Of a DNA stretch of 64,000 nucleotides, positions 31,390 through 42,549 are shown one piece after another (positions within the stretch are counted from its first letter, which is position 1; every line of letters begins with the position of its first letter). The notes below the pieces were generated by a model. That model made no database searches, was not told where the DNA came from, and saw only the letters and a program-made list of their open reading frames with translations. The DNA is from Chrysophaeum taylorii (Eukaryota > Sar > Pelagophyceae > Pelagomonadales > Pelagomonadaceae): NCBI GenBank assembly GCA_029834535.1, contig JAQMWT010000534.1, forward strand, positions 124,001 through 188,000. The letters are read 5' to 3'. A program made the translations under genes and the position numbers.

Positions 31390-32915
31390 CGCACGGAAAA
31401 GAAAATGGAAATTTCCACCAGAAAAAAAAATTCTAGAAATCTCCAAAGGCCTCTCAGAGGCTGGCTGGAAAAAAAAGTGCTGCGTTAAATCATTAATAAT
31501 ATTTAGTATGTAGTGCGCGCGCGCGCAAGGCCTCCACTGTGAGACAGACCGCTTGTAGTGAGAGCGCCGGCGTGCAGTCTTCGTGTTGGTGTCATGGGCC
31601 ACACGCTCGAGGGGGATGGCCGGGAGGGGAGGTCCCCCCCGCGGTGTCGGTGTCGGTGTCGGCGTCGGTGTCGGTGTCGTTCGTTCACAAAGCTCTGAGT
31701 GAACCTCCTCCTTACAGGGGTCAACCTTTCAGTAGCGACAAAGGGTTGTTGTTGAAAGTGTTGGCGTTCTTTAGCGAAGAAGAGGCGGTGCTGGACGCCA
31801 ATGGAACCTTTACGCGGACGGACGGACGGACGGACGACCCCGTCGAAGTTATTTGACGGTCGCGGCGAACGTCAAGACAAAGATGACGCTCAAGGCCCCG
31901 AAGGACCCATCGTGGTCTAGAGTTTCAACGCGCATGAACATCACATCGGGGAGGAACTAATAATAATCTGCCGGGTGAGAGTTACGATGCCGACATTAAT
32001 GGCGGCGGCAACGACGACGAAGATCTTGATTTGGAAGACGACGATGACGGGAGAGAAGAAGAGCAAGATGGCACTACGGTCTACTTCGATGAGTTTGAAG
32101 TTCCTCCACAGGCTTCTCTCGTTCGTCGACAAGCCGGCTTCCTTTTTTTCTCTCTCCGCGAGGACGAATATAGATCCCGCTCTACCTTCTACTTTGCTGC
32201 TTCTACGACACCTCGACGACGACGACGACGACCTTTGAGTGCCGTCTTTGGTGGTGGTGGTGGTTCGGGAGGGTGGTCAAGTTCAAGCCGCGGGCCGCCC
32301 GGGTCTACAACTACGACATTCAGTGGGACAAACAACAACGCGCCTTTTCAGTCAGTCAGTCAGTCAGTCAGTCAGTCAGTCAGTCAGCCAGCCAGCAAGG
32401 GCTCAAGCTCGAAGAAAACTATGTGGACGACAGTCGAACTCCGACTGTTATAAAGGCTAAGGTTGCTGGTGCTATCTGAAGAAGACACTCCCCTCTGCCC
32501 CTGCTGGCTCTTCCCGCCGGCAGCCTATCCTAGAGTAGGTGCCGACGTCGACGAGACTCCTCGCCAAAGCCGGCGCATCGACGACAGCCTTTTCGACGAC
32601 GTCCGAGGTTCGCAGCTCTCAAAGCCTCAAGCGCTGCGACTGAAAAAACGCTGCTAGCGTTGCAATCCAAGTTAAACGAAACACTCAAACAAGCCACTGA
32701 GCCCCTCTTATGCTCGCACTCCCTCGGACAACAGTTGATGATCTTTAAAAAGACTTTCCTAAAACCACCTGCGTGCTCACACCACCGCACCTCCCCGCGC
32801 TGGTGGCGGTCGCAGACACCTCAGCGTGGCCACCCACGTGTCTCTCTCTATTGAGCGTTCTAGCCACTCCGGACATGTCTATGTCGGCTGTTCCGGAAAT
32901 ACGCGAGTCATAATT
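31390..32915 (+). repeat. Segmental repeat D1, copy 2
   Basis: This is the second copy of 6195-7410, longer because of a (CAGT)n expansion at 32349-32387, GGTGTCG-type repeats near 31640-31680 and an extra block of about 115 bp near 32785-32900. Coding-like remains (FDEFEVPPQASLVRR, FLFFSLREDEYRSRSTFYF) are kept in both copies. The protein family is not recognised. Confidence 0.75.
32349..32387 (+). repeat. (CAGT)n microsatellite
   Basis: About ten CAGT units lie within D1 copy 2. Copy 1 has only a couple at the matching place (about 7026). Confidence 0.9.
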
Positions 32916-33239
32916 AGCATCGTCCGCGTTGCCTCGAAACATGCGCCTTGTGCCCATGACGAACTCCTTTATATCCCCGCCGTTGCTACCGTTATGATGC
33001 CAAACACCGCAATCCAAGAGGTTTCAACGTATTCTTTGGCCACCTCGTTTCCGACTCGCGCTCGAATCACTTCCGCGAGCACGCGGAAGAAGCTGCACCG
33101 AGAAGAAAAATCTGAGGCCTTAGCGTATTGCGAGAAGTAAGGCGTCGGCGCCATGACTGACCACCCAGAATGGATTGAGCTTATCACCTGGAGGCACCTC
33201 GACTCGAGGGGCCTCTTTCGTTTGATAAAGGACCGGGTC

Positions 33240-35403
33240 GCTCTTGGGATAATGGTTTACGTACGTACCCAGGGATAATAAATAAATTTCGGGGAAAAAC
33301 CCCTATGGCACTATAAGAAGTGTCAATGTTGGGATCAAGTGTTGCTACGTGGCTGGCTGCAACCCTGCCCTGACTCGTCGCTTGAAACCGCTCTAGAAAG
33401 AAAGAGGGACGCGCACAGTGGTGGCGGTGCGGCTGCTTGTAGGTTTTGGCGTGGTGTGTGGGCACGCGCACAGAGGTGGTGTGGGGTGGGGTGGGGTGGT
33501 GTGGGGTGGTGTGGGGTGGCAGCCGAGCCTGGAATGGCAGCGCGCTTAGTTGCGGCCGCGATGTCCCGCGATGTCGAGCAGGCTTCGCGCTCAACGCCTC
33601 TCCGCCGTGCGCTTTGGCACCGCGACCACGGCCGCGCTTGCGGAAGGGTAGAGGATAATCGTGTTTTCCGGGACTTGAGCGTGCTTGAGGCGGATTGCGA
33701 GAGCGAGAGCGTGCTTGCACTTGTAATAGTGCCAGAATTTGCACGGCAGCTGCACGAGTGTAGAACGTGTATATGCGATTGATGTTCCCCGGGTCCAGCC
33801 TTTTTGAGGACGTGGGCCGCCCCGACGATGCTCAGAGCCTCGTGTCCAGGGACTTCCCGTCCAGGGTGGTGCGAGACAAGCCGCGGTTTTCTGCGACGTC
33901 GACAACAAAGTCACGGAGAAATCGAAGGGTCTGCTCGCTCTTGGTCGCCTCGACAGAAAAAAAATGCTCCCCTTGACTGCTGCGTGTCCGGACGACGAGA
34001 GTAAGACGAAGGAGTCGGACTTGACTTTCTTGAGGAAGTCGCCATGGAGCTTGCCAGCGTGTGAATGTACTCCTGTGCCTCCTTCCAATCCCTGCCGTCG
34101 TTCTATCTGCGGGTGCTGAGCAAAATAGCCATCGTTTTGGCTCCTCCGAGTCTCGAGGTACCGGACGATGCTTCTCCAGAGGCTGGAACTACGCAAAAAG
34201 ACCTCGCGGGCAGAGCCATCCTCCTTGATGAGGTTGTTGCAGGATTCGTTGTTGCTGTTGTTGTCGCGCGGCGTACTGGGAGCATCCGTTCGAGCCCGGA
34301 TCCAGCCGGCCATTTTCTCATACTTCGCCAGACCGTACTCTACGAGCACCAGAGACTTCGATGTGAATGCGGGGCACTTCTCGGTCCACTCGCCCGTGAA
34401 GCGACGCAGGAGTACCTTGTCGAGACAGACCGCAGCCGATCGTGACGACGAAGCTAATTTGCTCAAGCTGGGCCTTCATGTCGCTGAACCTGCAGAGTAC
34501 ATGAAGGACATGGCACCCCAATTCGCACCTATGCCCCGGCTTGGTCTTGTCGAAGAGGCCCCGTTTCTTGTTGTTGGCCCTGGTCGTGTGTACAAAGCAG
34601 TTGAGCAAGTCGACGGCGCCAAGGCCGAAGTGGTCGACGACGCCATTCTGGATCTCGTCAGCGTTATCGGCCATTATTACAAAGTCGGGAGCAGTGGATG
34701 CTGGGGAAGTTATGAGGCCTGCGGCCATACTCACCGCAACACCCGCCTCCCAGGTAACACCCAGCACGATGCCGTAAATGTCCATGTTCTCGGTGAAGGC
34801 GAGGGTGAAGGTCAGTATGTGGTAGGTCTGGTCGATGTCGACAGTCCCGGTGTTGATGATAGGGTAGCCCTCGACATTGATTCGACGAGTGCCGTCGGTG
34901 CACTCGAGGTTGCCGATAGAGAGGTTATGGCGGCGCCCGACATTCAAGAGGAGGTTCTTGGTGCTGCTGACAAGGACGACGATGCGGGTATCCGAGTCGC
35001 CGATCTCCAGGGTGCGATGCAAAAGAAGAATTGGTTCATGGTCGCCGATCATGTCGAGCATGCTCACGAGGGCGCCGAGGTCACGACTGTCAACCATCGT
35101 GTCCGTGTACGCAACCATGTCGCCCACTGACAGGCTCTACTGAGCAGCTTGATGCGCATACGGCGGACGAAGCGCACCAGCTGCCTCCGATTTCTGTCGC
35201 CCTTGTGCAACTTGAACTGGTTCTTGTAAATAAGGCCGGTGTCCACGAGCCACTGGCGGATGGGTATGGCAATAGGTTTGGGGTCGGCAGCGAAGCGCGC
35301 GCCAGAATAGGGCCCTTGAGCAGTCGCAGGAGACATCGACGACATTGTCGGGTGTCGCTGAGGTCGCTGGCGTTGTTCTGGTGCTCGCCGCTGAAGTAGA
35401 GCT
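33240..35403 (-). pseudogene. Mutator-like (MULE) transposase, copy A
   Basis: The minus strand encodes the MULE core. IAIPIRQWLVDTGLIYKNQF (about 35280-35220) is followed, in the frame starting about 35127, by VLVSSTKNLLLNVGRRHNLS, the first Asp region LECTDGTRR, YPIINTGTVDIDQTYHILTF (about 34860-34790) and the second Asp region FVIMADNADEIQNGVVDHFG. In another frame come LVEYGLAKYEKMAGWIRAR and a SWIM-like zinc-finger remnant FWHYYKCKHALALAI (about 33740). The terminal region holds GTACCCAGGGATAATAAAT (from 33262) and CACTATAAGAAGTGTCAATG, shared with MULE B and the 20.7-kb fragment. The element breaks off at 35403 inside the N-terminal zinc-finger region and is joined there to D2. Frame changes make it dead. 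Confidence 0.8.
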
Positions 35404-35404
35404 C

Positions 35405-36175
35405 AACCTCAAAAATCTCGGCAGCGGCATGTGGCGACTTGACACGATCCAGAGGCAAGCAGGTGATCAATGCATTCCCAGCTGGCCAGGAGCTGCTGAC
35501 CAAGGGTGGCCACGATTTAGCCAAGTACTTTTCTTACGGCACACGTTTGAAGGATCTGCATGCGCTTTTGCCATTACAGCCGGGGAAAAATTAATCGCCA
35601 AAGCTCAAGCTCGACCTCAATTCCGGGCGAAATACCAGCCTATTCGTTCCTTGCTGCGTATGAACCACGAGCTCAAACTGTACACGGCTACCAACATAGG
35701 ACTCCCTTGGACATAATCAGTAATGAGCAATGGGTGGCGTTGGCTGAAGGCGAAATTTTGCCATAACGGATGACCCTGTTGTTTTCGTGCAACACGAACA
35801 CTTTATACCTCTGGGGGCGTGCGCCGCATTGATCAAGCACAACATGATCGACTCTCTGCGAGCTGGGACGCTCGAAGAGTCATTGATCTCCCGAACATAA
35901 ATAATAACTGCGAAATCCATACCACGCAAGAAAGTCGACGGTCTCGTTACGAGAATAGCAAAATCTGTCTCGAGCGGGCTATTGTTCTCGAATGTGAGCG
36001 TCGGCTTTTTTGCGGGAATAATGAAAACAACTACGTGCGTCACGAATTCTTCAACGATCGCGAGCTGATTGCCTTCCTTCTTGACTTTCGGACTATCAAC
36101 TGCCGGCACCTGTCGTCCTCCAATCAGAGAGAGCTCGGGCCAGGAAGTTGCTTGCTTGCTCGAGGAAGAATATAG
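35405..36175 (+). repeat. Segmental repeat D2, copy 2
   Basis: This is the inverted counterpart of 8545-9320, abutting the truncated end of MULE A. On the plus strand it has coding-like blocks TPLDIISNEQWVALAEGEIL (about 35696-35757), then VVFVQHEHFIPLGACAALIK and HNMIDSLRAGTLEESLI (about 35776-35872) after a one-base frame change. Another frame stays open to 36175. The protein family is not recognised. Confidence 0.75.
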
Positions 36176-36494
36176 GTGTGACGCGACAGTCACATACTAA
36201 AGATTAACTGTACGCGGGTTTTAGCGTTAGGTAGGCAATTCTCCCCGCAAGAGTTCTTTAAATCTCATCGTGCGGAATTGGCACCAGGTCTCTCTCGGTC
36301 GCGTTCCCGAGATTTTTGACAATGTTATAGATGTCGATGGGCCGCGCTCTCCCGGTGAAAAAAAAAAGACCCCATACGTACGCGGCGTCCGGTCGTCGAC
36401 GAATGAAGTTCAGGGGTTGGTTGGCCCCTGAAGAAAACCCGGACACAACGCGATTGGGTACTCGGGGACCTGCACCAAGTCACATTTCTTTCGC

Positions 36495-38165
36495 AATGAG
36501 GGTCAGACCTTCAGGTGAGGGTAAAGATTCATGCAAGTTAGGTGCACCCAGCTGGATCGACGAAGAGATGGCGCCGACGAAAATGATCGGAATTGGCGAG
36601 TCGACGACCCATCGCCCCGTCGTCGACAGCAGACGGTGGACTGGGGACGCAGCGATGATACATCCCCCCCGTCCTCGGGGATGGGACCGTTGGGAAACGA
36701 CGATCGCAAATTCGTTGAGAGACAACGCGCCGTCAAACTACTAGCGCCGCCACCAAAAGCGACATCAATCGCGATGAAGACCATCACCAGGGGCGCGACG
36801 ACCAGCGTTGCGGCAATCGAGACCGGCGACAACGAATCTCTGAAGACGACGAGGACGAGGAGGACTTGCGCCGAGACTGTCGAGACTTATCGTACCGCCC
36901 TCGGTCGCCGCCGAGAAGACGACCGCCGCATGGCGCGAACGACTACCAGTGGTGCGACGACGACGGTCGACACTCGCACCGTTCTCGGTCACCGGCGCGA
37001 CGAGGGGGTGGGACGCAGCGCGGCGGCAACGCTCGCTACGCGCACTGTCGCGGCGCCGACGACACGAGCTGCGCGCGAGGTAGCAGTGCTGCCGAGGCAC
37101 CGCGATGGCAACAAATACAGTGGGGGAAGCTAATGACGGGCCGCGGCGCGACTCTCGAGACGATTCTCTCGCTCTTTGCTGCTCGAGGGGACAATTTCGA
37201 CGCTTGGGTCGACTGCCGCGCACCGCGTCGCCAAGTTTGGAGGCCGAGGAAATGGCAACGTGCGAGGTGATCGCCGTGTGATTGCCCTCGCAGACGCCTG
37301 TCAGCACTGCATTCGAGACTTCGGCCCGCAGGCGCTCGCCAACACGGCGCGGACCTTCGCGACGGCCGGCATCGAGGCGCCTCAACTCTTCGCGGCTATC
37401 GCCGGCGCGGCACCATCGCGGCTGGGCGAGTTTTCAATCCATAGAACCTTGCCAACACGGTATGGGCGTTCGCGAAAAAAGGGCATCGAGGCACCTCAGC
37501 TGTTTGACTCGATTGCCCTGGCAGCCCGGTCGCGGCTTGACAAATTCAATCCTCGGGGTCTTGCTAACACGGCGTAGGGCATTCATTCGCCCGCGTCGAC
37601 TGGAACATGGACCCCGAATTTTTCGCCGAGCTCGCCTACATCGTCGTGACAGATCTTGACGCTCTCGATCTTGATCGTGGCCTTTCCCAGTTCCACTCTG
37701 CCTCGTTGCACTTTAATCTTAGGTGGCCCAACCATCGGAGCTTATTCCCGCCGTCAAACCACCACCACCGAAAGATGCTCCGGGAAGCGAATCAGGACCC
37801 ATCGCCATCCCAGCTCCAACGCGATGTTGCGACCGCGCTCGACCGCGTTGGCTGGACGCCGCACATCATCATCGAGCACGTGACCGAAAAGGAGGGATTG
37901 TCGCTCGACATGGCTCAACCCGACAAAAGTAGCGTGCTGTGGAAGGGCCATACCACTACCTCGAGCGAACAAGGGTTGAGAACGGGTCTACGCGTTTCAA
38001 GTCCCGACTGTTGCGGCGGCTTGGTTGGGACGTTGCTCTGATTCCGTTCTTTGAGTGGGAGGCGCGCTCTCTCGACGGCGAGCAAGAACGGGACTCTTCT
38101 TATCTCCGGGGGGGCAAGCTGGTTCGCGACGGCACCCCCCCCTTGACAAAAAGAGGCTACTGCTG
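36495..38165 (+). pseudogene. Decayed short paralog of the RAP-domain gene
   Basis: It has the same order as the 26-30-kb gene. A start-like ATGAGGGTCAG (36496) is followed by an RS-rich region (SPPRRRPPHGAND, HSHRSRSPARRGG), PRWQQIQWGKLMTGRGAT, LADACQHCIRDFGPQALANT and only two or three 37-residue units. The tail and RAP domain then follow (FAELAYIVVTDLDAL, LQRDVATALDRVGWTPHI, MEGPYHYLERTRVENGSTRF, RLLRRLGWDVALIPFFEW). At least four frame changes separate the pieces, and there are stops inside the repeat region (for example after GLANTA). Compared with the intact gene over 20 repeats are missing, by contraction here or later expansion there. Confidence 0.85.
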
Positions 38166-38899
38166 TTGTTGAAGCATGTCTCTTGGGCACTTTGTGCCTC
38201 GAAAGAACAGACCAGGTGCTGCTTTGCTTTGCGTCGGGAACAGCCCGTTTGTGGTTCGGGCTACGGGGGCTCGTGCCGCGCGTCGTCGTCGTAATGAAGC
38301 ATAGTGTCGCTCGCAGTGTGGGCAAGCTGATGCTCGTCTGGAGCGGCGCCGGCCAGGTGCCGCGCTTCTTTCTGGGGATTATACTTCTATACGGCGCGCT
38401 CCTCGCGCTTCTCTGAGTGACATCCCCCAGCGGCTCAGACACGGCGGTCTCTCGATCACGGCGCTCGGCGATTCTTCCTCGCGGGTCTACAGCACGTCAA
38501 GGGCGGTGCAGCCACCCGCTCATTTCCGTACAGGACGACGACGCTTATAGAAACGCCGACGGCCGCTCCAGGGTCCCTGGCGGCGCCCGGACGGTTAGGC
38601 TCGCGCTTGGTCGTTCCCAACAATCGGCTCGTGTCTTCCTCCCACTCACCCCAGCTCTCCTTGGGCCCCCGCCAATCTGATGCTTTAAATTTGTCAATGC
38701 CCGCTCTGCCCTTTAACCTTAGAGTTTACTCCTAAATCCCACCGCCTATGACCCCGTCGACCCATACGACGCACGCGGCGCTCGCCGGAGAAAAACCCTG
38801 ATGCATTATGGCAGAAGAAACTTATGAGCCTCTATACTCTCCACACAGACAGGATTGACCATCATTGAAGTAACAAAACTCAGTCGCACCAGTAGAGTG
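38166..38899. other. Spacer, with a possible Helitron-tail fragment
   Basis: No gene recognised. At about 38670-38745, GCCAATCTGATGCTTTAAAT and TTAGAGTTTACTCCTAAATC echo the tail sequence near 12480-12560 (GCCAATCTAATAAGCTGCTT, TTTGAGTTTACTCTCTAAA), suggesting a third, small piece of that Helitron family. Confidence 0.4.
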
Positions 38900-40105
38900 T
38901 GATTGACCTTCCTAGGGAGCCCGCCCGTGATGACGTTAGACATTCGCAATGGTGGTACGAGAGTAAGAAAATAAGGGTTAGTGTCACTATTCAAACTCGT
39001 CAAGGGTTAGGAGCACCGAACACTGGCGTAAAATTCCTCGTCTTTATTATTTATGTGTCTTTTGTTTATTGTAATCCACGTTTTTTACCAGGCATCGTGC
39101 GAGTCGTGGGAAAATCAAATCCACAGTTGATGACACTGGAGTTTCCTTGGAGACGAAGTCTGTCTGTCTGTCTGTCTGTCTGCAACGTTGGCCTTGGTGG
39201 GACACCAGAAACAGCGTATGCATGACCGTGATCGCCCTGATAATTCGCGAATGCGGAAGACGCGAATGTCGGTCGATATGCTTGGTCTGAACATGCGCAT
39301 GGTTTTTGGATGATTGGCTGTTGATACAGCTCCCTCATTGTCTGTCAATCAGCTGCGGTATTGCTTGGACGACCTCGTGACGGGTGACAGGAAAGGTGTA
39401 TACTGATTCCATTAGTGTACCATACTGCTTCATCAGCGGTGTGGTCGCTGCGGCGGCAATGATCTCTGCGTGCAGTGTTGGCTGTGATAGTTTGTCGCTT
39501 GGATGAGCCAGGAGCCAGGCAGGCGTACACACAGTAACCAGTCGTCGATCGCTGGCGAGAGTCTCGTGGGTCTGCGAAATCGGCGACGTCGCTAAAGGCG
39601 AGGATGGGGCAGCGCGAGATGCTCTTTAGTTCGGGATACTTGGAGGACAGCAGCTTGATGATGTCAGATGCATGCCTTTGCAAGCGTGGTGGTTGAGTAT
39701 GGCGGTTATGTCCGGTCTGACCGTGATGCTCAGGTATACACGAGGGAACCACACGCTGTTTGAAACGCATCCCTGATCCTTGCTTGCAGAGGATTTTGTG
39801 GTCTGTGGTTCTTCTTTGACAGGTCCTTGAAGTGTGCGGGATGTTGTTGTTGGGCGAGAGCTGTCCCAGATTGAGTTTGGAGAGGAGCTCTTTTACTTTG
39901 TGTCCAGCGCTCATAGTGGTGAACACCCCCTTGGCCGAGTCGTTGGTAGACTCGAGACCAACAGGAAAGGACTTTGACGGTTTCTGCCCATTTTACACCA
40001 TCTCCGAAAGGATGTTTAGAAGACTGCGTCTTTGACTCGAGCGCCGTGCCTGTACCTGTGTTAGGAGCAGGCCATCGACGAACAGTGCAGTGATTGCACA
40101 CCACT
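38900..40105 (-). pseudogene. Ty1/Copia retrotransposon pol fragment (RNase H end), decayed
   Basis: Minus-strand blocks follow the C-terminal order of Copia polyproteins. GVKWAETVKVLS (about 39990) is followed by FSDVADFADPRDSRQRSTTG then YCVYACLAPGS (about 39600-39540), corresponding to the RNase H F-S-D-A-D-W-A...R-R-S-T-x-G motif. EAVWYTNGIS (about 39425) and MTDNEGAVSTANHPKTMRM (about 39348-39290), the DN-x-GA motif, come next, with DIRVFRIREL downstream. Frames change between blocks, so it is inactive. Sequence beyond (38930-39030) matches 53060-53150 and may be LTR material. A second fragment of the same family is at 62.1-62.7 kb. Confidence 0.7.
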
Positions 40106-40218
40106 GGTTGGTGTCAGGTGCTTCGTGAACAGTGTTGCGTCATTCCTGCTGCTGCAAGGTCTGTCATGCTGGTATTTTGAGAAGAGGGCGGCGGGTGAGG
40201 AATGGAGGGCTTTTATTT

Positions 40219-42549
40219 AGGGAAAAGTCAAGTTTCCAACCACCATATATGTTTGGTCACCGTAAACCCTCAACAAGTTTGGTCACTTAAGAAGTTTGGT
40301 CAATCCGTATCTTGGTTGACTAAACTTGGGTACTTTAAAACAAGGGCCGCCGTGATCAAGCTTTCAGCGGTTCTGCATGTCGCACTGAGACTCCGGAGCG
40401 TCCTTCGACTTCGAAACGAACACGGTATCGATGCGGCTTTCGTCGTCGCTCGGGTCGCGTGGTGGTAACACGCCGACATCCCACGACGCCGAGAAAGAAA
40501 ACAACAAGTCTAAGCGTGCCCAGACGAAGGTGGTAAACGACTATGAGAGATCGCCGATTACGCTGTCGCAGCAGCTCGGAGCGCGCAAAAAATACGAGGG
40601 TAGTCCACTTTATTCGATCTAACCAAGATGCCAAGTTCAGCATGTGTGTTCTCGAGGCCGACTTGCAGCAGCATCTGATGTTCGACACGGGCGGCAAGTT
40701 TTTAGACGGCGCGTACAACAACAACATGGTCTACAGCGCGACAGCGCAGTCGTTCAAGTGCTATATGCAAGGTGCAGCTTTTATGTGCGTGCTGGTCGTT
40801 GTGATGTGCAAGTAGACAATATCGTCACGCGTGTTGTTGTAAAAGGCACACCTGCTCTCGGAACCTTCTTGCCGACAAAGATCCTGCTATCGCGCGAAGC
40901 ACACTTCTGCGACGCCGTGTCGGTCCTCATCAAGGGCTTTGTGGAGGGCAAGGCAGGCGCCTCTTCTTTCTCGGCATATGCGTTTGATAGACATCTGCAA
41001 CAATGTCATCCGCTATTAAAGGCACGAGATGGCGAACCGGGATCGTTCGCTGCAGCCTGTCATAAACATCGAACTAATAAGGCGCATCCGAATGAATAAT
41101 CTTGGGCGACGACAAAAACAGCGTGGTATCAGCGTTGTCTTACGCAGGCCGTGTTTGTGGATGTTGTTCTGCGAGTATTCGCATGTTGATGCGCGTGTAT
41201 GGGCAAACTTGGAGGCATTCGATTTGGTGTGATCAAATTTCGAACAATCACATCAAACTTGTCATATTTTAGACTCGTACTGATGATGATGACTCGGTTA
41301 GAATTACAGGGGTGGTGTCAGCGATCTCTTTCGGAGCGAGGCTGTCGACGTCTTGACATCCCTTCGCGCCGCAGCTTGTATTATTTGCCGACTTAAATTC
41401 TCGTACAGTGTTCGACGGTGCAGCAGCAGCTCCCGGGGAGATCTTGCGGCAGGGAGGGGTTGTCGAGATGCGCGAGGAGGAGGAGGATGATAAGGAGGTA
41501 TTCACACTTACGGTTGTGCGAGTTGTTTATGCTGGCGTAACGGCACGTGCTCGCGTTGCCGTTTTCCCATGATCAAGCTGGACAGCTAACTCCGGATCGG
41601 GTACGCGACGATGAGGAACTCCTGAACGTGGTCCTGTACGGCCCCGAACAAGTGTGGGACTACAATCAGTCTTTGGGTGCTCCTGGGACGGTGCTCGCGC
41701 AGTTTCTTCTCGAGGTCGTCGTCGTCGAGTTTCGCGTTTTAACTCGACGACCCCGAGTCGACTTTTATCTAAGACGCGCTCCCTCTCGGAGAGAAGATTT
41801 TGGGATGCAGACTGGGGTGATCCGTCCGTCTCACGCAGACCATGTAATAAGCCTGGTGTCCGCCGATGTCCGCTTGTTGCTGAAGAATGACGTACGACCA
41901 CGGCAACACCACCGTGGTGAGTCGCGGTTTGCGTGGCTTCTACGAACGATGGAAGGTACGAGAATAAATGGGCCCAGCTTATTAAGCACGCCAAGCCGTG
42001 GGAAAAATCTGCTCTCGAGGCCGCGCGTCGCTGCCCGCTCTCCTTGCGCGTATCGTCGCCGCGCTGTCTTAGGAAGGACCTCCTTCTAAGGCGGGCGGTC
42101 ATGGGGGGGGGTGCCCATGCCGCGCGTGTAACGCCACGGTAGATTGATTCTGCGTGGCTGCAGCACCTAGCTCTCGTTTTTAAAGCATTATTTTCGCAAA
42201 ACCAAAAGCGCCGCTCACGCGCCCCCCCTTGAAAAGCCTCCTTCTTAAGTTTGATTTAAAAAGCCAAAGTTTGGTCAATTATTATTACTGTGGAAGGAAG
42301 TTTGAGGAGTAGTGATCAAACTTGTTGACCAAACTTACAAGAAGGTTATTGATCAAACTTGAGGGGTTGATTGATCAAACTTAGTGCAACTTCGGAGGAG
42401 TGACGTGACCAAACTTCACTGATCAAACTTCTTCTATTGAAAGTGACTAAACTTGTGAATTTTTTTCCCCTTAAAAAAACATACATCAAAATCGAGCAAA
42501 CTTAAAAAGAAATAGACCAAACTTGTTGTTGACCAAACTTGACCGATCC
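40219..42549. mobile_element. Unclassified 2.33-kb element with 10-bp target duplication
   Basis: CTTTTATTTA occurs directly at 40209-40218 and 42550-42559. Just inside, the ends read GGGAAAAGTCAAGTTT (left) and, on the complement of the right end, GGATCGGTCAAGTTT. These are imperfect inverted termini with GTCAAGTTT in common. Both subterminal zones are packed with GAYCAAACTT or its complement: about ten in 42310-42540, and several complementary AAGTTTGGTC-type copies in 40240-40335. A 9-10-bp duplication fits Mutator-like elements, and subterminal motif arrays resemble those to which some transposases bind, but the interior has no recognisable transposase. It could be a nonautonomous or novel element. 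Confidence 0.65.
40431..41575 (+). pseudogene. Decayed reading frames inside the 2.33-kb element
   Basis: Consecutive plus-strand blocks in changing frames look coding-like: SLGSRGGNTPTSHDAEKENN (about 40446-40505), CVLEADLQQHLMFDTGGKFL (about 40645-40704), GTFLPTKILLSREAHFCDAV (about 40860-40919), LIKGFVEGKAG, and an acidic piece MREEEEDDKEVFTLTVVRVV (about 41469-41528). I do not recognise the family. Position inside the element suggests its former transposase or a captured gene. Opposed frames at 41527-42102 overlap on both strands and give no further clue. Confidence 0.4.

Noticed and set aside
41527-42102. Opposed 180- and 191-codon frames inside the 2.33-kb element
   Set aside because: They overlap on opposite strands, have no recognisable motif and biased Arg content, so neither was called as a gene.
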